A stretch of DNA of 64,000 nt from Amia ocellicauda (taxonomy: Eukaryota > Chordata > Actinopteri > Amiiformes > Amiidae): the NCBI RefSeq assembly GCF_036373705.1, contig NW_027102663.1, positions 62,001-126,000 on the forward strand, given 5' to 3'. Of the stretch, positions 10,738 to 19,491 are shown in pieces. Position 1 is the first letter of the stretch; every line of letters starts with the position of its first letter. The notes below the pieces were generated by a model. The model made no database searches, was not told where the DNA came from, and worked only from the letters and a program-made list of their open reading frames with translations. Position numbers and translations under genes: made by a program.

Positions 10738-11398
10738 CGGTGGTTTTGAAAACAGACTTCAACACCCTTTCTCCTGTATTATAGCCGGTCCCTCCAATTC
10801 GGGGAAGAGCTATCTTATAAAGAACATCATAGAAGATGTGGACGCAACCGTGTCCCAAGCTCTTGACAACATAGTGTGGTGTTTCTCTTGCTGGCAACCT
10901 CTCTACGATGATTTGGCTTGGAAAAAAAATAATCTGAAATTTATGCAAGGTCTCCCCGCCTCGTTGTGTGGCGATGACTTGTTCCCGCCCGGTAATACTA
11001 ACCTAGTGATCCTTGATGACCTGATGGAGCAGGCCGGTGACAACAGTGAAGTGGAAAAAGCTTTCACAAAGTACACTCATCATAGGAATTTAAGTATTAT
11101 TTATTTAGTTCAAAATCTATTTTTTCAAGGTAAAAAAAGCCGCACTATTAATTTATATGCCAATTATATAATTCTTTTTAAAAACCCCAGAGATAAACTA
11201 CAGGTCACCGTCTTGGCTCGTCAAATGTACCCTAACCAGACCAAGTTCTTTTTGGAGGCATTTGAGGATGCCACCAAAAAACCCTACGGGTACTTGATTG
11301 CGGAATTAAATGCACAAACCCCAGAAGACTTTCGCCTAAGAACAGGTTTGTGCCCGCACGATTGGCCGGCAGTCTATGTGCTAAAGAAAAGGAAATAA
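10727..11398 (+). CDS. A32-like (FtsK/HerA) packaging ATPase (A)
   Basis: This is an open frame of 223 codons. The Walker A motif is GPSNSGKS near residue 21, and Walker B is LVILDDLM near residue 90. A sensor-like LVQNLFFQ follows near residue 127. The family pumps DNA into preformed capsids and is a hallmark of Polintons, adintoviruses and NCLDV relatives. Length is normal for the family. It starts inside the end of polB and is followed after a few bases by the 111-codon gene, so one transcript is likely. It looks whole in this copy. Confidence 0.92.
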   Translation: MDISGGFENRLQHPFSCIIAGPSNSGKSYLIKNIIEDVDATVSQALDNIVWCFSCWQPLYDDLAWKKNNLKFMQGLPASLCGDDLFPPGNTNLVILDDLMEQAGDNSEVEKAFTKYTHHRNLSIIYLVQNLFFQGKKSRTINLYANYIILFKNPRDKLQVTVLARQMYPNQTKFFLEAFEDATKKPYGYLIAELNAQTPEDFRLRTGLCPHDWPAVYVLKKRK

Positions 11399-11404
11399 AT
11401 AAGA

Positions 11405-11740
11405 ATGTCTGTTCGGATTAAAAGAAATCTGCCGCTTTTGCAAATGTTATTTGAGAGGAGCCCGCGCCATAGGAAAGCTGTGCTGGCAGGGGCCCCCTCG
11501 GATTTGATCGAGACCCTGTGTGAAATAGCTTTTAACATCTTACGCGGTAATATACCCCTAACCCCTTCTCAACATTCTAAACTCAAAAAACAAAAAGCGG
11601 TTATCAAGATCATCGCTAATAAGAAGTATTCTATTAAAAGAAAAAGAAAGAAGATTAATCAAACCGGGGGTTTTATAGGACCGCTGTTGAGCATAGCCGT
11701 GCCTTTCCTAACCAGTCTTCTAGCTTCCAGAGTGGGTTAA
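11405..11740 (+). CDS. Small basic protein, possibly virion-associated (A)
   Basis: This open frame of 111 codons has a helical N-terminal half, a lysine/arginine cluster (KKYSIKRKRKKINQ) and a hydrophobic C-terminus starting TGGFIGPLLSIAVPFLTSLL. The layout of basic patch, glycine turn and hydrophobic helix recurs in Polintons of many animals, usually near the ATPase. It could be a DNA-binding or membrane-active minor virion component. That is inference from composition and neighbourhood, with no catalytic motif seen. Confidence 0.6.
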   Translation: MSVRIKRNLPLLQMLFERSPRHRKAVLAGAPSDLIETLCEIAFNILRGNIPLTPSQHSKLKKQKAVIKIIANKKYSIKRKRKKINQTGGFIGPLLSIAVPFLTSLLASRVG

Positions 11741-11742
11741 TA

Positions 11743-12486
11743 ATGGAATATGCTCAGAAAATGTTTTTGATCCCTCAGGAGCAGCTTGAGAAACTGAGAA
11801 AAAATGTTGTCGGACCAGAGCCCATTAGACAAACGGCCGAAAACAACCTGGACTCTGAAATGAAAGCTATACAGGCCAGGGCCGATTTAAATCAGTATTC
11901 CAAAGCCCAGTTGTATACCAACACGTTACAGCGCTACCTCCGTCTGGTTAGACAGGGTGAAAAAGATCAAAACATTTTAACTTTAACCATGGCCTCTCAA
12001 GAAAATGGTTCTGGGGCTGATGCGGGGGGAACGGTTGATAAAGATGTTGCGGTGACCGAACCTGTAGAGAGTTCAGAGGGAGATGTTGTAACGGATGTTT
12101 TGAGAAACATGCCGGCCAGAAGCAAAAGACATGCACAATATATCCTGCACAAAATGGTTCAGAAACTGCGGGTAACGGCTTGGAATGAACAGGGTGAATT
12201 TGTTTTTAAAGGACTACTGATCAAAGGTTCACACATGTTCGATTTGTTGAAGAGTGTCACTAGCACTAATAAGGTACCCGATAGTCGCCGACCTGTAGGC
12301 TGGAATGCTTTCCTACAGGCGATGGCCTGTCTGAACATGCCCCAATCAACAGTTCCTAACCAGGAAACGCGACAAAAAATCCGTCTGTGTAAAGAGGTGG
12401 AGCCTGATCTGACTCCGATATCTCATTACTCTGACCATGCTGAGCGACCATCCTCAGGATCTATCCATTGTTGGGAAGCTTATTAA
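11743..12486 (+). CDS. Conserved coiled-coil protein of Polintons (A)
   Basis: This 247-codon open frame begins MEYAQKMFLIPQEQLEKL. An N-terminal helical part contains SEMKAIQARADLNQYSKAQLY, a pattern I know from other Polinton proteins of unknown role. An acidic linker follows, then a basic segment (RNMPARSKRHAQYIL), then a domain with a WNEQGEFVFKG core. It closes the rightward block, just before the convergent polyadenylation region. The function is unknown, and a structural or assembly role is only a guess. It looks whole. Confidence 0.6.
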   Translation: MEYAQKMFLIPQEQLEKLRKNVVGPEPIRQTAENNLDSEMKAIQARADLNQYSKAQLYTNTLQRYLRLVRQGEKDQNILTLTMASQENGSGADAGGTVDKDVAVTEPVESSEGDVVTDVLRNMPARSKRHAQYILHKMVQKLRVTAWNEQGEFVFKGLLIKGSHMFDLLKSVTSTNKVPDSRRPVGWNAFLQAMACLNMPQSTVPNQETRQKIRLCKEVEPDLTPISHYSDHAERPSSGSIHCWEAY

Positions 12487-12665
12487 TCTCATGTTTTTAT
12501 TTGTCTCCCCTGTAAATAATGACCCGACAAACAATTTTTTATTTTTATTTTTTATTTTTCAAATGTTGTACATTTATTTATACCATAACCCCTGCTTTGT
12601 ATAAGAATTGTGTTGAATAAAAACAAAACTAATGATTCAAAGGCTGTTTTCATTATTTTTTCACC
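12487..12665. terminator. Convergent polyadenylation region (A)
   Basis: This short AT-rich spacer separates the two converging gene blocks. AATAAA at 12616-12621 serves the rightward strand, and TTTATT at 12573-12578 gives AATAAA on the leftward strand. The corresponding spacer in copy B is about 28064-28247. Confidence 0.65.
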
Positions 12666-13238
12666 TTAACACGCATGACATCTTTTAAAATCCTCACAAG
12701 AACACCCCATCTGTATACACGGCTGGCTAGGGTCGTAAGTCATTGTGTTATAAGGGGGGGTCCACAGTGTCCTGACAAACTCTGCCACTTTTTTATCATT
12801 TTGGCCTAAATCCTCACTGTACAAGGCCATAATATCGGGGTATGACCTTCCTTTAGATCTATGAAATAAGAAAAACACACAGTGTTGACCACAAGTGAAG
12901 GTCTGAAGACTTTGTACTTGACGACCGCTGTAAATGGTTTCTTGACAGTTGTTGAGCAGAAAGTTATTGATCTTCCGAGGGAAAGGTCTGAAATCCGGGG
13001 GGTTTGCATAGGAATCAAAAAATTCACCACGGTGGTCCTCCCTTAGATAAATAGCCAGCCAATGTTCTCCGGGCATATTTTTAGGGTGTGTGTTGATTAT
13101 GTACATTGCAGGTAAATTCTTGATCTTAAATTTAGGCAGCTGATCGCAGGTGTAGACTCCTTGAAACAGTTTCCGTGAGCTGGCCAGGGCATTCATGATG
13201 TGGTTGAGCTCTCTGGTGTTCATTTTAATAATAATCAT
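12666..13238 (-). CDS. Adenain-like cysteine protease (A)
   Basis: This open frame of 190 codons encodes a Ulp1/adenain-type maturation protease that would cleave capsid precursors. Visible catalytic elements are the histidine in PGEHWLAIY, the acidic residue in EFFDSY about 15 residues later, and the nucleophile in TFTCGQHCVFF. Length and spacing match adenovirus and Polinton proteases. The C-terminus is cysteine-rich (MGCSCEDFKRCHAC). It is the last gene of the leftward block, and its start overlaps the end of the capsid gene by 14 bp. It looks whole. Confidence 0.88.
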   Translation of the reverse strand: MIIIKMNTRELNHIMNALASSRKLFQGVYTCDQLPKFKIKNLPAMYIINTHPKNMPGEHWLAIYLREDHRGEFFDSYANPPDFRPFPRKINNFLLNNCQETIYSGRQVQSLQTFTCGQHCVFFLFHRSKGRSYPDIMALYSEDLGQNDKKVAEFVRTLWTPPYNTMTYDPSQPCIQMGCSCEDFKRCHAC

Positions 13239-14534
13239 ACATAACGTTTCTCCTCTGATTCACCTCAATAATATTGTCAAACACTGCATACACGACCATA
13301 TTTACAGTGCGTGGTAGAGGCTGCTTGAAACGCATCTCCAAACGCATATTGCCCGTCTTCATCAGTGAAAAATGTTGTCCACACTCTTCGTCAGGGGTCA
13401 GGTTGAAACCGTACAGGGTGTAACCGCTGCAGTATTCCCGGCGATCGATCAGCCGGGAGTTTGATCCTTGAGATGGCGACCCGTAGCCAGTACTAGACTG
13501 TCATATTCACGAACCACATTGCCGTTTTCAAAGTCAGGTTGAAAAGGTCTGGATGGAACCTGCACACCATCGACGTACAACGCTATAAATTCCGCGTTAT
13601 AATGTTTAAAGTTAAAGGGGTTCTTGTTGTAAACCCCGGTAAATGCATCATTATCCACGAGACCTATAATAACCTGTTTTGGGAGCTGTCCTAGAAACAG
13701 ATTTTCCTGGTTCATCACCCGTGTCCCTGCGGGGATACTGTGGACTTTCATATAGACTCTTTCGATCGGGTACTTGGCGTTTGCCGTCATTAACGCCTGC
13801 GCGTGTCCTAGTTTAACCGCCGGGGAGACGGACACTTTTTTCACAAACAGCGAGGCCGATAATATGGTCAGTTTATATTTTTCAGTATCAGGGGTCATCA
13901 GACAAAAAGCACTTTTACTACGGATCATTTTAATTTTAATGTCTACCCCGTTGAGCATGAGTTTTTCTTGGAAAAATATGTCTGCATGGATATGCCCCAT
14001 TAGCTCAAAGGTCCTCCCTTCTGTTGAAAAGGCCGTTCTTTTTTGCAAACCCTTATTGAGTCCCTCTGGATCCTTGTCGTCCATAGCTTCCGGGATGTCT
14101 TTGAAGAAAAGGCCGGGGTTGAACTGTTTGCTTAGGGTCTCCTCACTATAATTAAGTATACACTCCATCATGGCTCTATAGGGGTAAGTATTGCTGCTTT
14201 GACTAATGAGCCGATCTCCCAGGGTCACATCCACCTGTGAAAACATGGTGGCCACCGGGTAATTGATGACCCCAGCGTTGGTCGTCTTCTCGATTGCATC
14301 GCCATCCTCATCAGTCACTTTACAGTTCATTAAAATAAATGTGTTATTCAAATCAATATAATCCTCGCCATTGCCAGCTATAAAAAACTCCAGAGGGGCC
14401 GTGTCTGAAATTGCAGAAAGAGGGGGAATCTCTACATATATGATCTTATCTATACTTGTTTGAGTGTATGGAACTGTAAACAGATCCAGTTCTGATTTGA
14501 CGCATTCTTCCGATAGACTGTGGACAAAAGACAT
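13225..14534 (-). pseudogene. Major capsid protein, double jelly roll (A)
   Basis: This encodes the Polinton major capsid protein, the hexon-like double-jelly-roll subunit that forms trimers in icosahedral shells. The N-terminus (MSFVHSLSEECVKSELDLF) and blocks such as FFIAGNGEDYIDLNNT, LGDRLISQSSNTYPY and HADIFFQEKLMLNGVDI are typical of the family. Length is near the usual 430-450 residues. It lies between the pVI/X-like gene and the protease, as in other Polintons. The gene is broken with about one break in this copy. Confidence 0.88.
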
Positions 14535-14536
14535 GT

Positions 14537-15040
14537 TTAAAAGATGTATCCTGAGGCTCTATTTTTCTTTCTTTGAGACTTTCTTTTTGCAGGTTTTTTC
14601 TTGTGCTGCTTCCTTCTCCGAGTGTTTCCACGATATGTTGGAGAATGAGAGATTCTTCGTTTTTTGTTAGCCACGGATCTTTGTCGCCCCCTGGTGGACA
14701 CATGCTGTTTCTTCTTTTACCCCCCTCCTCGCCATTACCATGAGACCTGAACCCTCCTGATGCTCATGGCTAGCTGCCCGGTTCATAACATTGGTGAACA
14801 CGTCACTAACAATATTTTTAGCCGCTGATTTCAAGTGGGGTCTGGCTATAGCAAAGCCTCTCTTAAGTAGGGGTATGGCCATTCTAAAGAGACCACGAAA
14901 GAGTCCTCCTAGACCGGCGCCATACATTGTGGGGGCTCCTACAATACCGGGCAAGCCGTTCCATCTTGCATCTTGTAATAATCCACATAGGCGCTAGGAT
15001 CTACATAACCCCTCGAGGTAGCCATTTTAATAATGTACAA
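14537..15040 (-). pseudogene. pVI/X-like basic minor virion protein (A)
   Basis: The intact versions of this gene (39711-40214, 49356-49859) encode 167 residues. They have a glycine-rich start, an amphipathic helix around GLFRMAIPLLKRGFAIARP, and a very basic C-terminus. Adenovirus pVI and pX combine an amphipathic helix or a basic DNA-binding tail in the same way, and the neighbouring capsid and penton genes support a minor virion role. No sequence match is claimed. Broken in this copy. Confidence 0.55.
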
Positions 15041-15862
15041 ACTGTTTCAGGGGTCGACAATGTAGTTTGACATTAACTTTAACGAAGCGGAAGGGTACGT
15101 TGATATTCTGATCTGATTTTACTTCGATCGTGATGTTGTCAAAGTGGGTCTTTGAGACTGGTACGTAGTGTGGTTTGTCATAAGTAATTGTGACCATGTC
15201 ATTGCTTTTACCTTTATTAAGTACATTTCTCAAAAGGGGGACATAACTATCCCCGACCCTCTGGTGGGTTATGATATCCGTATACACATAAAGAGTGTAA
15301 AAGCCGCCCCACCACTTCTGAGAACCTGCTCTCTGTGTCAGAATAGAACCCAAATATACGCCCCAGTTGGCCGCTGGTTTGAATGCTAATACCTGGTTTT
15401 GACACCTTGTACACTCTGTTTTTAATAGGGTTGTAATATAGCTTGATGTTGGGGGTGCCTTCTGAGAACTGTTTATGCATCTCATCTAATATTTTATCCA
15501 CATTGTCATAATAACCTCCTTGTATCGTGAATGTCCATTGACTCTTTTTAACATCATCAAAAATGGCGAAGGTGGCATCCTTATCTTGTAAAACAGCCCA
15601 AGTGTAAGGATACTGTATTTCCGCCAACCCCACTTCCCACGACCCCCTTAGATCTATAGATTTTCCAAATTCCAAATATTTCATTTTTAGGGTATATATC
15701 GAGAGAGGCGTTACTGGGTAGAGTCACGTAGAAGCCTCCTGATTCGATCTTGAGTATCGAAAGTAATGCCCCCAACACACCCGCGGGCAAGTTGTTATAA
15801 GGATTGAATATCGCAAACCTGTTGTTCCGGGACCCAACTATTGAACTTTTCAGGCCATCCAA
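15027..15862 (-). pseudogene. Penton / minor capsid protein, single jelly roll (A)
   Basis: The blocks GGFYVTLPSNASLDIYPKNE, GSWEVGLAEIQYPYTW and IKLYYNPIKNRVYKV are hallmarks of the Polinton penton, a single-jelly-roll protein that closes the capsid vertices. Its 3' end overlaps the pVI/X-like gene start, and its 5' end overlaps the integrase end, an arrangement typical of compact virus-like genomes. Broken, with about two breaks. Confidence 0.78.
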
Positions 15863-16904
15863 GCCATTTCATCAACACATATTTTTTCCGGTTCTGGGTT
15901 TTTTCAGCTAATATCTTTTCAACTCTGTATACACTGTCTTTACCCACAATAATTTTTTGTAACTCGGCTTCGTAAAACGTTCCTTCTATATCCTCCCTGT
16001 CATAGTCTTTTAACCGGTACACGGGGGGGTCTCTAGCCAACTGTTCGGTAACTGTAAAATATTCGTCAGAAAATGTTTGTTCATAACCTTTGGCAAAAGT
16101 ACTCCTTAGCTTTGAAACGCGAACCACATCACCGATGTTGAACTAATAAGTAGTTTTTCCCTTCTTAATAAATGGTCGGTATAATTTTTTATAGACCTTA
16201 AAAGAATTACTTTGATCAACATCTAAAGGCTTCATTTTAATACTGGTGTGATACCCTTGGTTGTAAGCATCGATAAAATCTTGAACTTTATCAAAATACT
16301 TGAACGTGTTGACCGCTGTAAAATATCTCCACATTTTGGTCTTTATGGTGCGGTTAAACCTCTCCACTACCGATGCCCTAAGCTCATTACCGGTGGTGAA
16401 ATGATGTATTTTGTGTCTCTTCAGTAGATTCTGAAATTCTCTGTTGAGAAACTCTTTTCCTTTATCAGTCTGCAGTTTTTTAGGACATCGACCCTGGGAC
16501 AATATATCCTCAAAGGCCCTTGTCACCGCCCGACCTGTTTTATTATGTAGAATGCGAGCCCAGGCATATTTTGATAACACATCGATACACATCAACATCA
16601 ATTTGTGACCATTGTTATGTTTTGATAAATTTGACATATCGACTAGATCCATTTGCCATTGTGAATCTATGTCAGTTGCATATACGCGGTTTCTTTTAAA
16701 GTTAATCCTGAGAGGTTTATGTAAGGTATAGGCGTCTTGTTCCCGTAACCATTCTGAAACAACCACATCATTAACCTTCACTCCGGCCTCAGCGAGTCCT
16801 CTTTGAAAACCCTTCTTACCCGCCAAACCCCCAATCTTGGCTGGGTTGTAGTATAGTTCCTGCATTTGGGGAGCTTGCCGAGTCATTCTGTCAAATAACC
16901 ACAC
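15795..16904 (-). pseudogene. Retroviral-type integrase with chromodomain (A)
   Basis: This DDE-type integrase inserts the linear element into host DNA and creates the 6-bp duplication. Catalytic residues are the aspartate in QMDLVDM, the aspartate in LQTDKGKEF and the glutamate in SVVERFNRT. A C-terminal chromodomain is recognisable from YRVEKILAEK to KWLGWPEKFNSWVP. A TATA box on the leftward strand at 16926-16933 lies so close upstream that the internal methionine at 16886 (MTRQAPQM) is a likelier start than the one at 16904. Broken with about one break here; the whole form is in copies C and D. Confidence 0.93.
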
Positions 16905-16925
16905 AGACCCACACTATGCGCAAAG

Positions 16926-16933
16926 TTTTTATA
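16926..16933 (-). promoter_or_regulatory. TATA box of the integrase gene (A)
   Basis: Read leftward, this is TATAAAAA, 40 bp before the internal integrase ATG at 16886. The same motif is kept before the integrase of copies B, C and D. AATAAA of the upstream gene lies nearby (16942-16947, leftward strand), so termination and promoter nearly overlap. Confidence 0.5.
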
Positions 16934-17058
16934 CAAGGTTTTTTATTCAACTTCAGGAGAGCAGATACCACTTTTTAGACATTTGAGAAAAGTATAACAT
17001 ACACAACAATTTTTTCTACGGTCCAGACAAAAATAAATCAGATGATTGGTTACTTGAT

Positions 17059-17451
17059 CTATATCAACAAATATACCTGTTTCTTTATCTTGTAGGCACA
17101 CACCTCAGTTACATATGTAAATAAAACAACAATATGACCTATTTTAAAAGTAAACAGAGGTGTATTAAACATGCTCAGTAAAAGGTCATACAGATGTTGA
17201 TGAAATGGCCTAATATCATTCTTGGCCCCCTTGAGCCCTTCATCCCAGTGTTCGTACCCCCCGGTCTTTGTTACAGCAGCCATTCACTTTTCCAGGTTTG
17301 AAAGTTGATCCTCATCGATGGTTAAATCTGTAGAGAAAAGGCTCGCGTTGGCTACTTTTCTGTCAAGCACATGGTGTAATAGCGCTCTCAGGTTAGCTGC
17401 TGAGTGTTGATGACAGAACCAGTTGCAGAAGCAGTCCAGAACATTCCCCAT
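17059..17451 (-). pseudogene. Candidate Bcl-2-like apoptosis regulator (A)
   Basis: The gene starts MGNVLDCFCNWFCHQH. Glycine 2 and the cysteines just after it suggest lipid anchoring. Later segments form amphipathic helices, and FKIGHIVVLFTYVTEVC resembles the BH1 region of Bcl-2 proteins (W/I-G-x-I-V-x-F/L-F). The frame ends soon after that motif, at a splice-donor-like CAG|GTATAT, so a BH2 region, if present, would be elsewhere. Some DNA viruses carry Bcl-2 homologues to delay host cell death. The assignment is weak and rests on one motif plus length and helix pattern. Broken in this copy. Confidence 0.35.
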
Positions 17452-17463
17452 GTTCAAAGTCCC

Positions 17464-18348
17464 TTAGTTCAGGTCAGAGTCTGAATCAGTGGCGTAGATG
17501 TCGAATTCTTCGTCGCTGCCCCCAGCTTTAACTTCTTTACGGAAGAAATAAGCTTTTAGCTTGCCAGCGGTTTTTCTACTCGGCTCATCCAGGTCATTGA
17601 GCAGCTGCCCAAGTTTCTCTATTATAAACGGCTCCTTTTTCAGCTCCAGCAAAATCTCATCTATGATTTTCTGGACTTGTCCCACAGTGACATGTATGTG
17701 GGAGTAAGAGAGCGCCTTGATTAGTGCCGGTTTCAGCCACGGTTTGTTCAGTCTTCTGTAAAACACGTTGAAATAGAACAGGAAATAGTAACGGTCTGGT
17801 TCAAACAAACAACTGTGTCTCAACTGACTGGGGTGATTCACTTCACACCCCCGACAGACTTCTTTCAGAGCTCGGTCGATGAGAGCACTCAGAATATACA
17901 CCAGGGTGCTTTTAACCACTCTGCTTACTTGGTCACATACCCCGGGCAAAAATCCTGCGTCTTCATCACGCCCCCGGGACAGTCCGATGCTCATTGGGTC
18001 GCCTGGTGGTTTGTGGGGTGTTTCTCCATCCATTGGACTGACCCCCTCCTGAGACGCACAGACGGTAGACAGTTCGGCAAAATCAAGGCCCTCCATGAGC
18101 TCCAGAGGCTGTGGATCCCCGAGACTCATTTGGACATCCATCGCACCGCATGTTGTTTCGTCCTGAGGGACCGGGGTCTGAGGTCTTGGAGAGTAACCAC
18201 AGTCAAAGGGTTCCAGAGTGTATACAAAATCTGGGGAATAGAACCAGGGGTGATCCCGGGTTTGAAGAGGCCTGTAGAGCCTGTCGACGTCCGCAGCTTT
18301 CGGGTAAGACATTCTCTTTAATTTTAAACCATGAATGAATTGTTGCAC
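17464..18348 (-). CDS. Putative zinc-binding HPSQ protein (A)
   Basis: Open frame of 294 codons, counting the upstream methionine. The preferred start is the methionine at 18312. It has a disordered proline-rich N-terminus, the CRGCEVNHPSQLRHSC motif near residue 165, a helical region rich in tyrosine and phenylalanine, and an acidic tail with possible casein-kinase-type sites (TDSDSD). It is almost identical to the copy D gene at 52294-53178. Looks whole. No enzyme motif is visible. Confidence 0.6.
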   Translation of the reverse strand: MQQFIHGLKLKRMSYPKAADVDRLYRPLQTRDHPWFYSPDFVYTLEPFDCGYSPRPQTPVPQDETTCGAMDVQMSLGDPQPLELMEGLDFAELSTVCASQEGVSPMDGETPHKPPGDPMSIGLSRGRDEDAGFLPGVCDQVSRVVKSTLVYILSALIDRALKEVCRGCEVNHPSQLRHSCLFEPDRYYFLFYFNVFYRRLNKPWLKPALIKALSYSHIHVTVGQVQKIIDEILLELKKEPFIIEKLGQLLNDLDEPSRKTAGKLKAYFFRKEVKAGGSDEEFDIYATDSDSDLN

Positions 18349-18415
18349 CTTTTATCCTATCTCTTCACTACGTCACGACACACCGCCCTCTTAGAAGAGA
18401 GTAGCCCCTGAGCCG

Positions 18416-18820
18416 TCAGACCCCCCTCCAAAACCCCACACGTCGTCTGTCGTAGTTCTGCAAGCTTTCCCATTCACACCTTTCAAAACCCTGAGTCGGA
18501 GACTCCATTTCGCATTCTCTTGGACCCTCTTGCAAGCCTTCTAGAGTCTTATCCACAAGCCCCAGATCTCTCCAGGCCATCACCTTCAACCAGTCCTCAT
18601 AAGAGTATTCAATTACCGTCTCAAAAGGTTCCAACGTACCCTCCTTCTCTCCCAAAGCAAGAAGCTCCACTCCAACATAGCTGGGATCCCTTTTAAAGCG
18701 GTAACCCCGTCGAGCCCCCCAGAACAACACCCAGGAGCGTTCAATCTTCAAATTGGTGAGTACAGGAACCCTTGCCCGGGATTGTTTCTTGCGGGGTTTC
18801 ATGTTGATGTCGCTGGACAT
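18416..18820 (-). pseudogene. Outermost right-arm gene (A)
   Basis: The open frame of 134 codons begins MSSDINMKPRKKQSRARVPV, with a basic patch and then SWVLFWGARRGYRFKRDP. It is a shorter form of the 236-codon protein in copies B and C. The family is not recognised. It is the first gene inside the right inverted repeat and has its own TATA-like box at 18887-18894, so it is probably expressed early; this is inference. Confidence 0.5.
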
Positions 18821-18886
18821 GTTGAAGAAGCGGGATGTTTCAGAAGCTGAGAATTAAAGAGGTATTGCCTAAAAGAAGCGCGGGTT

Positions 18887-18894
18887 CTTAAATA
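18887..18894 (-). promoter_or_regulatory. TATA-like box of the right-end gene (A)
   Basis: Read leftward, this is TATTTAAG, about 70 bp before the ATG at 18820. It is conserved at 33973, 43618 and 53717 in copies B, C and D, which supports a real promoter next to the right inverted repeat. Confidence 0.5.
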
Positions 18895-18939
18895 GAGAGG
18901 AGAGTTTCGGGGCGTTGCCTTCAGAGGGGTGGGGGTATT

Positions 18940-19123
18940 TATGGGTGGCCTTGTTGTTCAGGGTTTTATGGGTGCACACTTTCTGACGGATATGACGTAG
19001 GAATAATTAAGGAAATAACTCTACCTAAAATCACGCCCCCCAATTATGACGTAGGAATATTAATAAGCTTAGGGCATACGTCATAACAAAATAGGCCGCG
19101 CCCAAAAAACCCTACTATCTACT
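18940..19123 (-). repeat. Right terminal inverted repeat of Polinton A
   Basis: This is the reverse complement of 2953-3136 with about seven differences. It ends ctatctact, directly followed by the second cttatg. It carries the same three tacgtcat-type motifs. Confidence 0.93.
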
Positions 19124-19129
19124 CTTATG
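19124..19129. repeat. Target-site duplication, right of Polinton A
   Basis: The second copy of cttatg matches 2947-2952, and the tRNA monomer resumes with tagttgaagg. Confidence 0.93.
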
Positions 19130-19418
19130 TAGTTGAAGGCGCAGTATAGCTCTCATAGTCTGGTGGAGACGGAAGACCACCAGCCGTTTGAACAAGCCAT
19201 TCAGCATCACCTTGTTGGGTTAAGTGCAGGCACTGTCAGAGCGCAGGGCGTCCTGCCTTTGAAAGAGTTTCCGAAGTGTCCTGATGTGCCCTTTAGCAAT
19301 GCAAAATAGGTCAGTGAAAATAGAAACCTATATCTCACAGGCTGGCCCACGGGAAACGCCTGTGCGCGTTTTATCAGCCTGCTTCGATGGGAGGCATTCG
19401 AAACGCCAGGACGGGTCG

Positions 19419-19491
19419 TTTTCCGTAGTGTAGTGGCTATCACGTTTGCCTCACACGCGAAAGGTCCCCGGTTCGAAACCGGGCGGAAACA
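19419..19491 (+). tRNA. tRNA-Val (CAC), first base changed
   Basis: The anticodon is CAC, with ttcgaaa T loop and paired stems. The first base is t in place of g, so the terminal acceptor pair is lost. The anticodon stem holds a G-U pair (tttgc/gcgaa). Confidence 0.8.

Larger units (their letters stand above)
2953..19123. mobile_element. Polinton A, full-length copy (16.2 kb)
   Basis: This is the most complete Polinton in the window, 16,171 bp. It is bounded by 184-bp terminal inverted repeats and a perfect 6-bp target duplication. Its parts are the intron-like left gene, PolB, packaging ATPase, two small conserved proteins, protease, major capsid protein, pVI/X-like protein, penton, integrase, Bcl-2-like candidate, HPSQ protein and outermost right gene. 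The element is broken, with roughly ten breaks across its genes; the ATPase, protease and small proteins are still open. The two inverted repeats differ at about seven places by eye. That and the high similarity among copies suggest a geologically young insertion, but terminal repeats are a rough clock. Confidence 0.95.

Noticed and set aside
13774-14151. Rightward 125-codon frame opposite the capsid gene
   Set aside because: Antisense shadow repeated at 38940 and 48585 because the capsid gene is conserved.
15795-16904. Retrovirus or LTR retrotransposon suggested by the integrase
   Set aside because: No reverse transcriptase, gag or LTRs. The integrase lies among PolB, ATPase and capsid genes with inverted repeats, which defines a Polinton.
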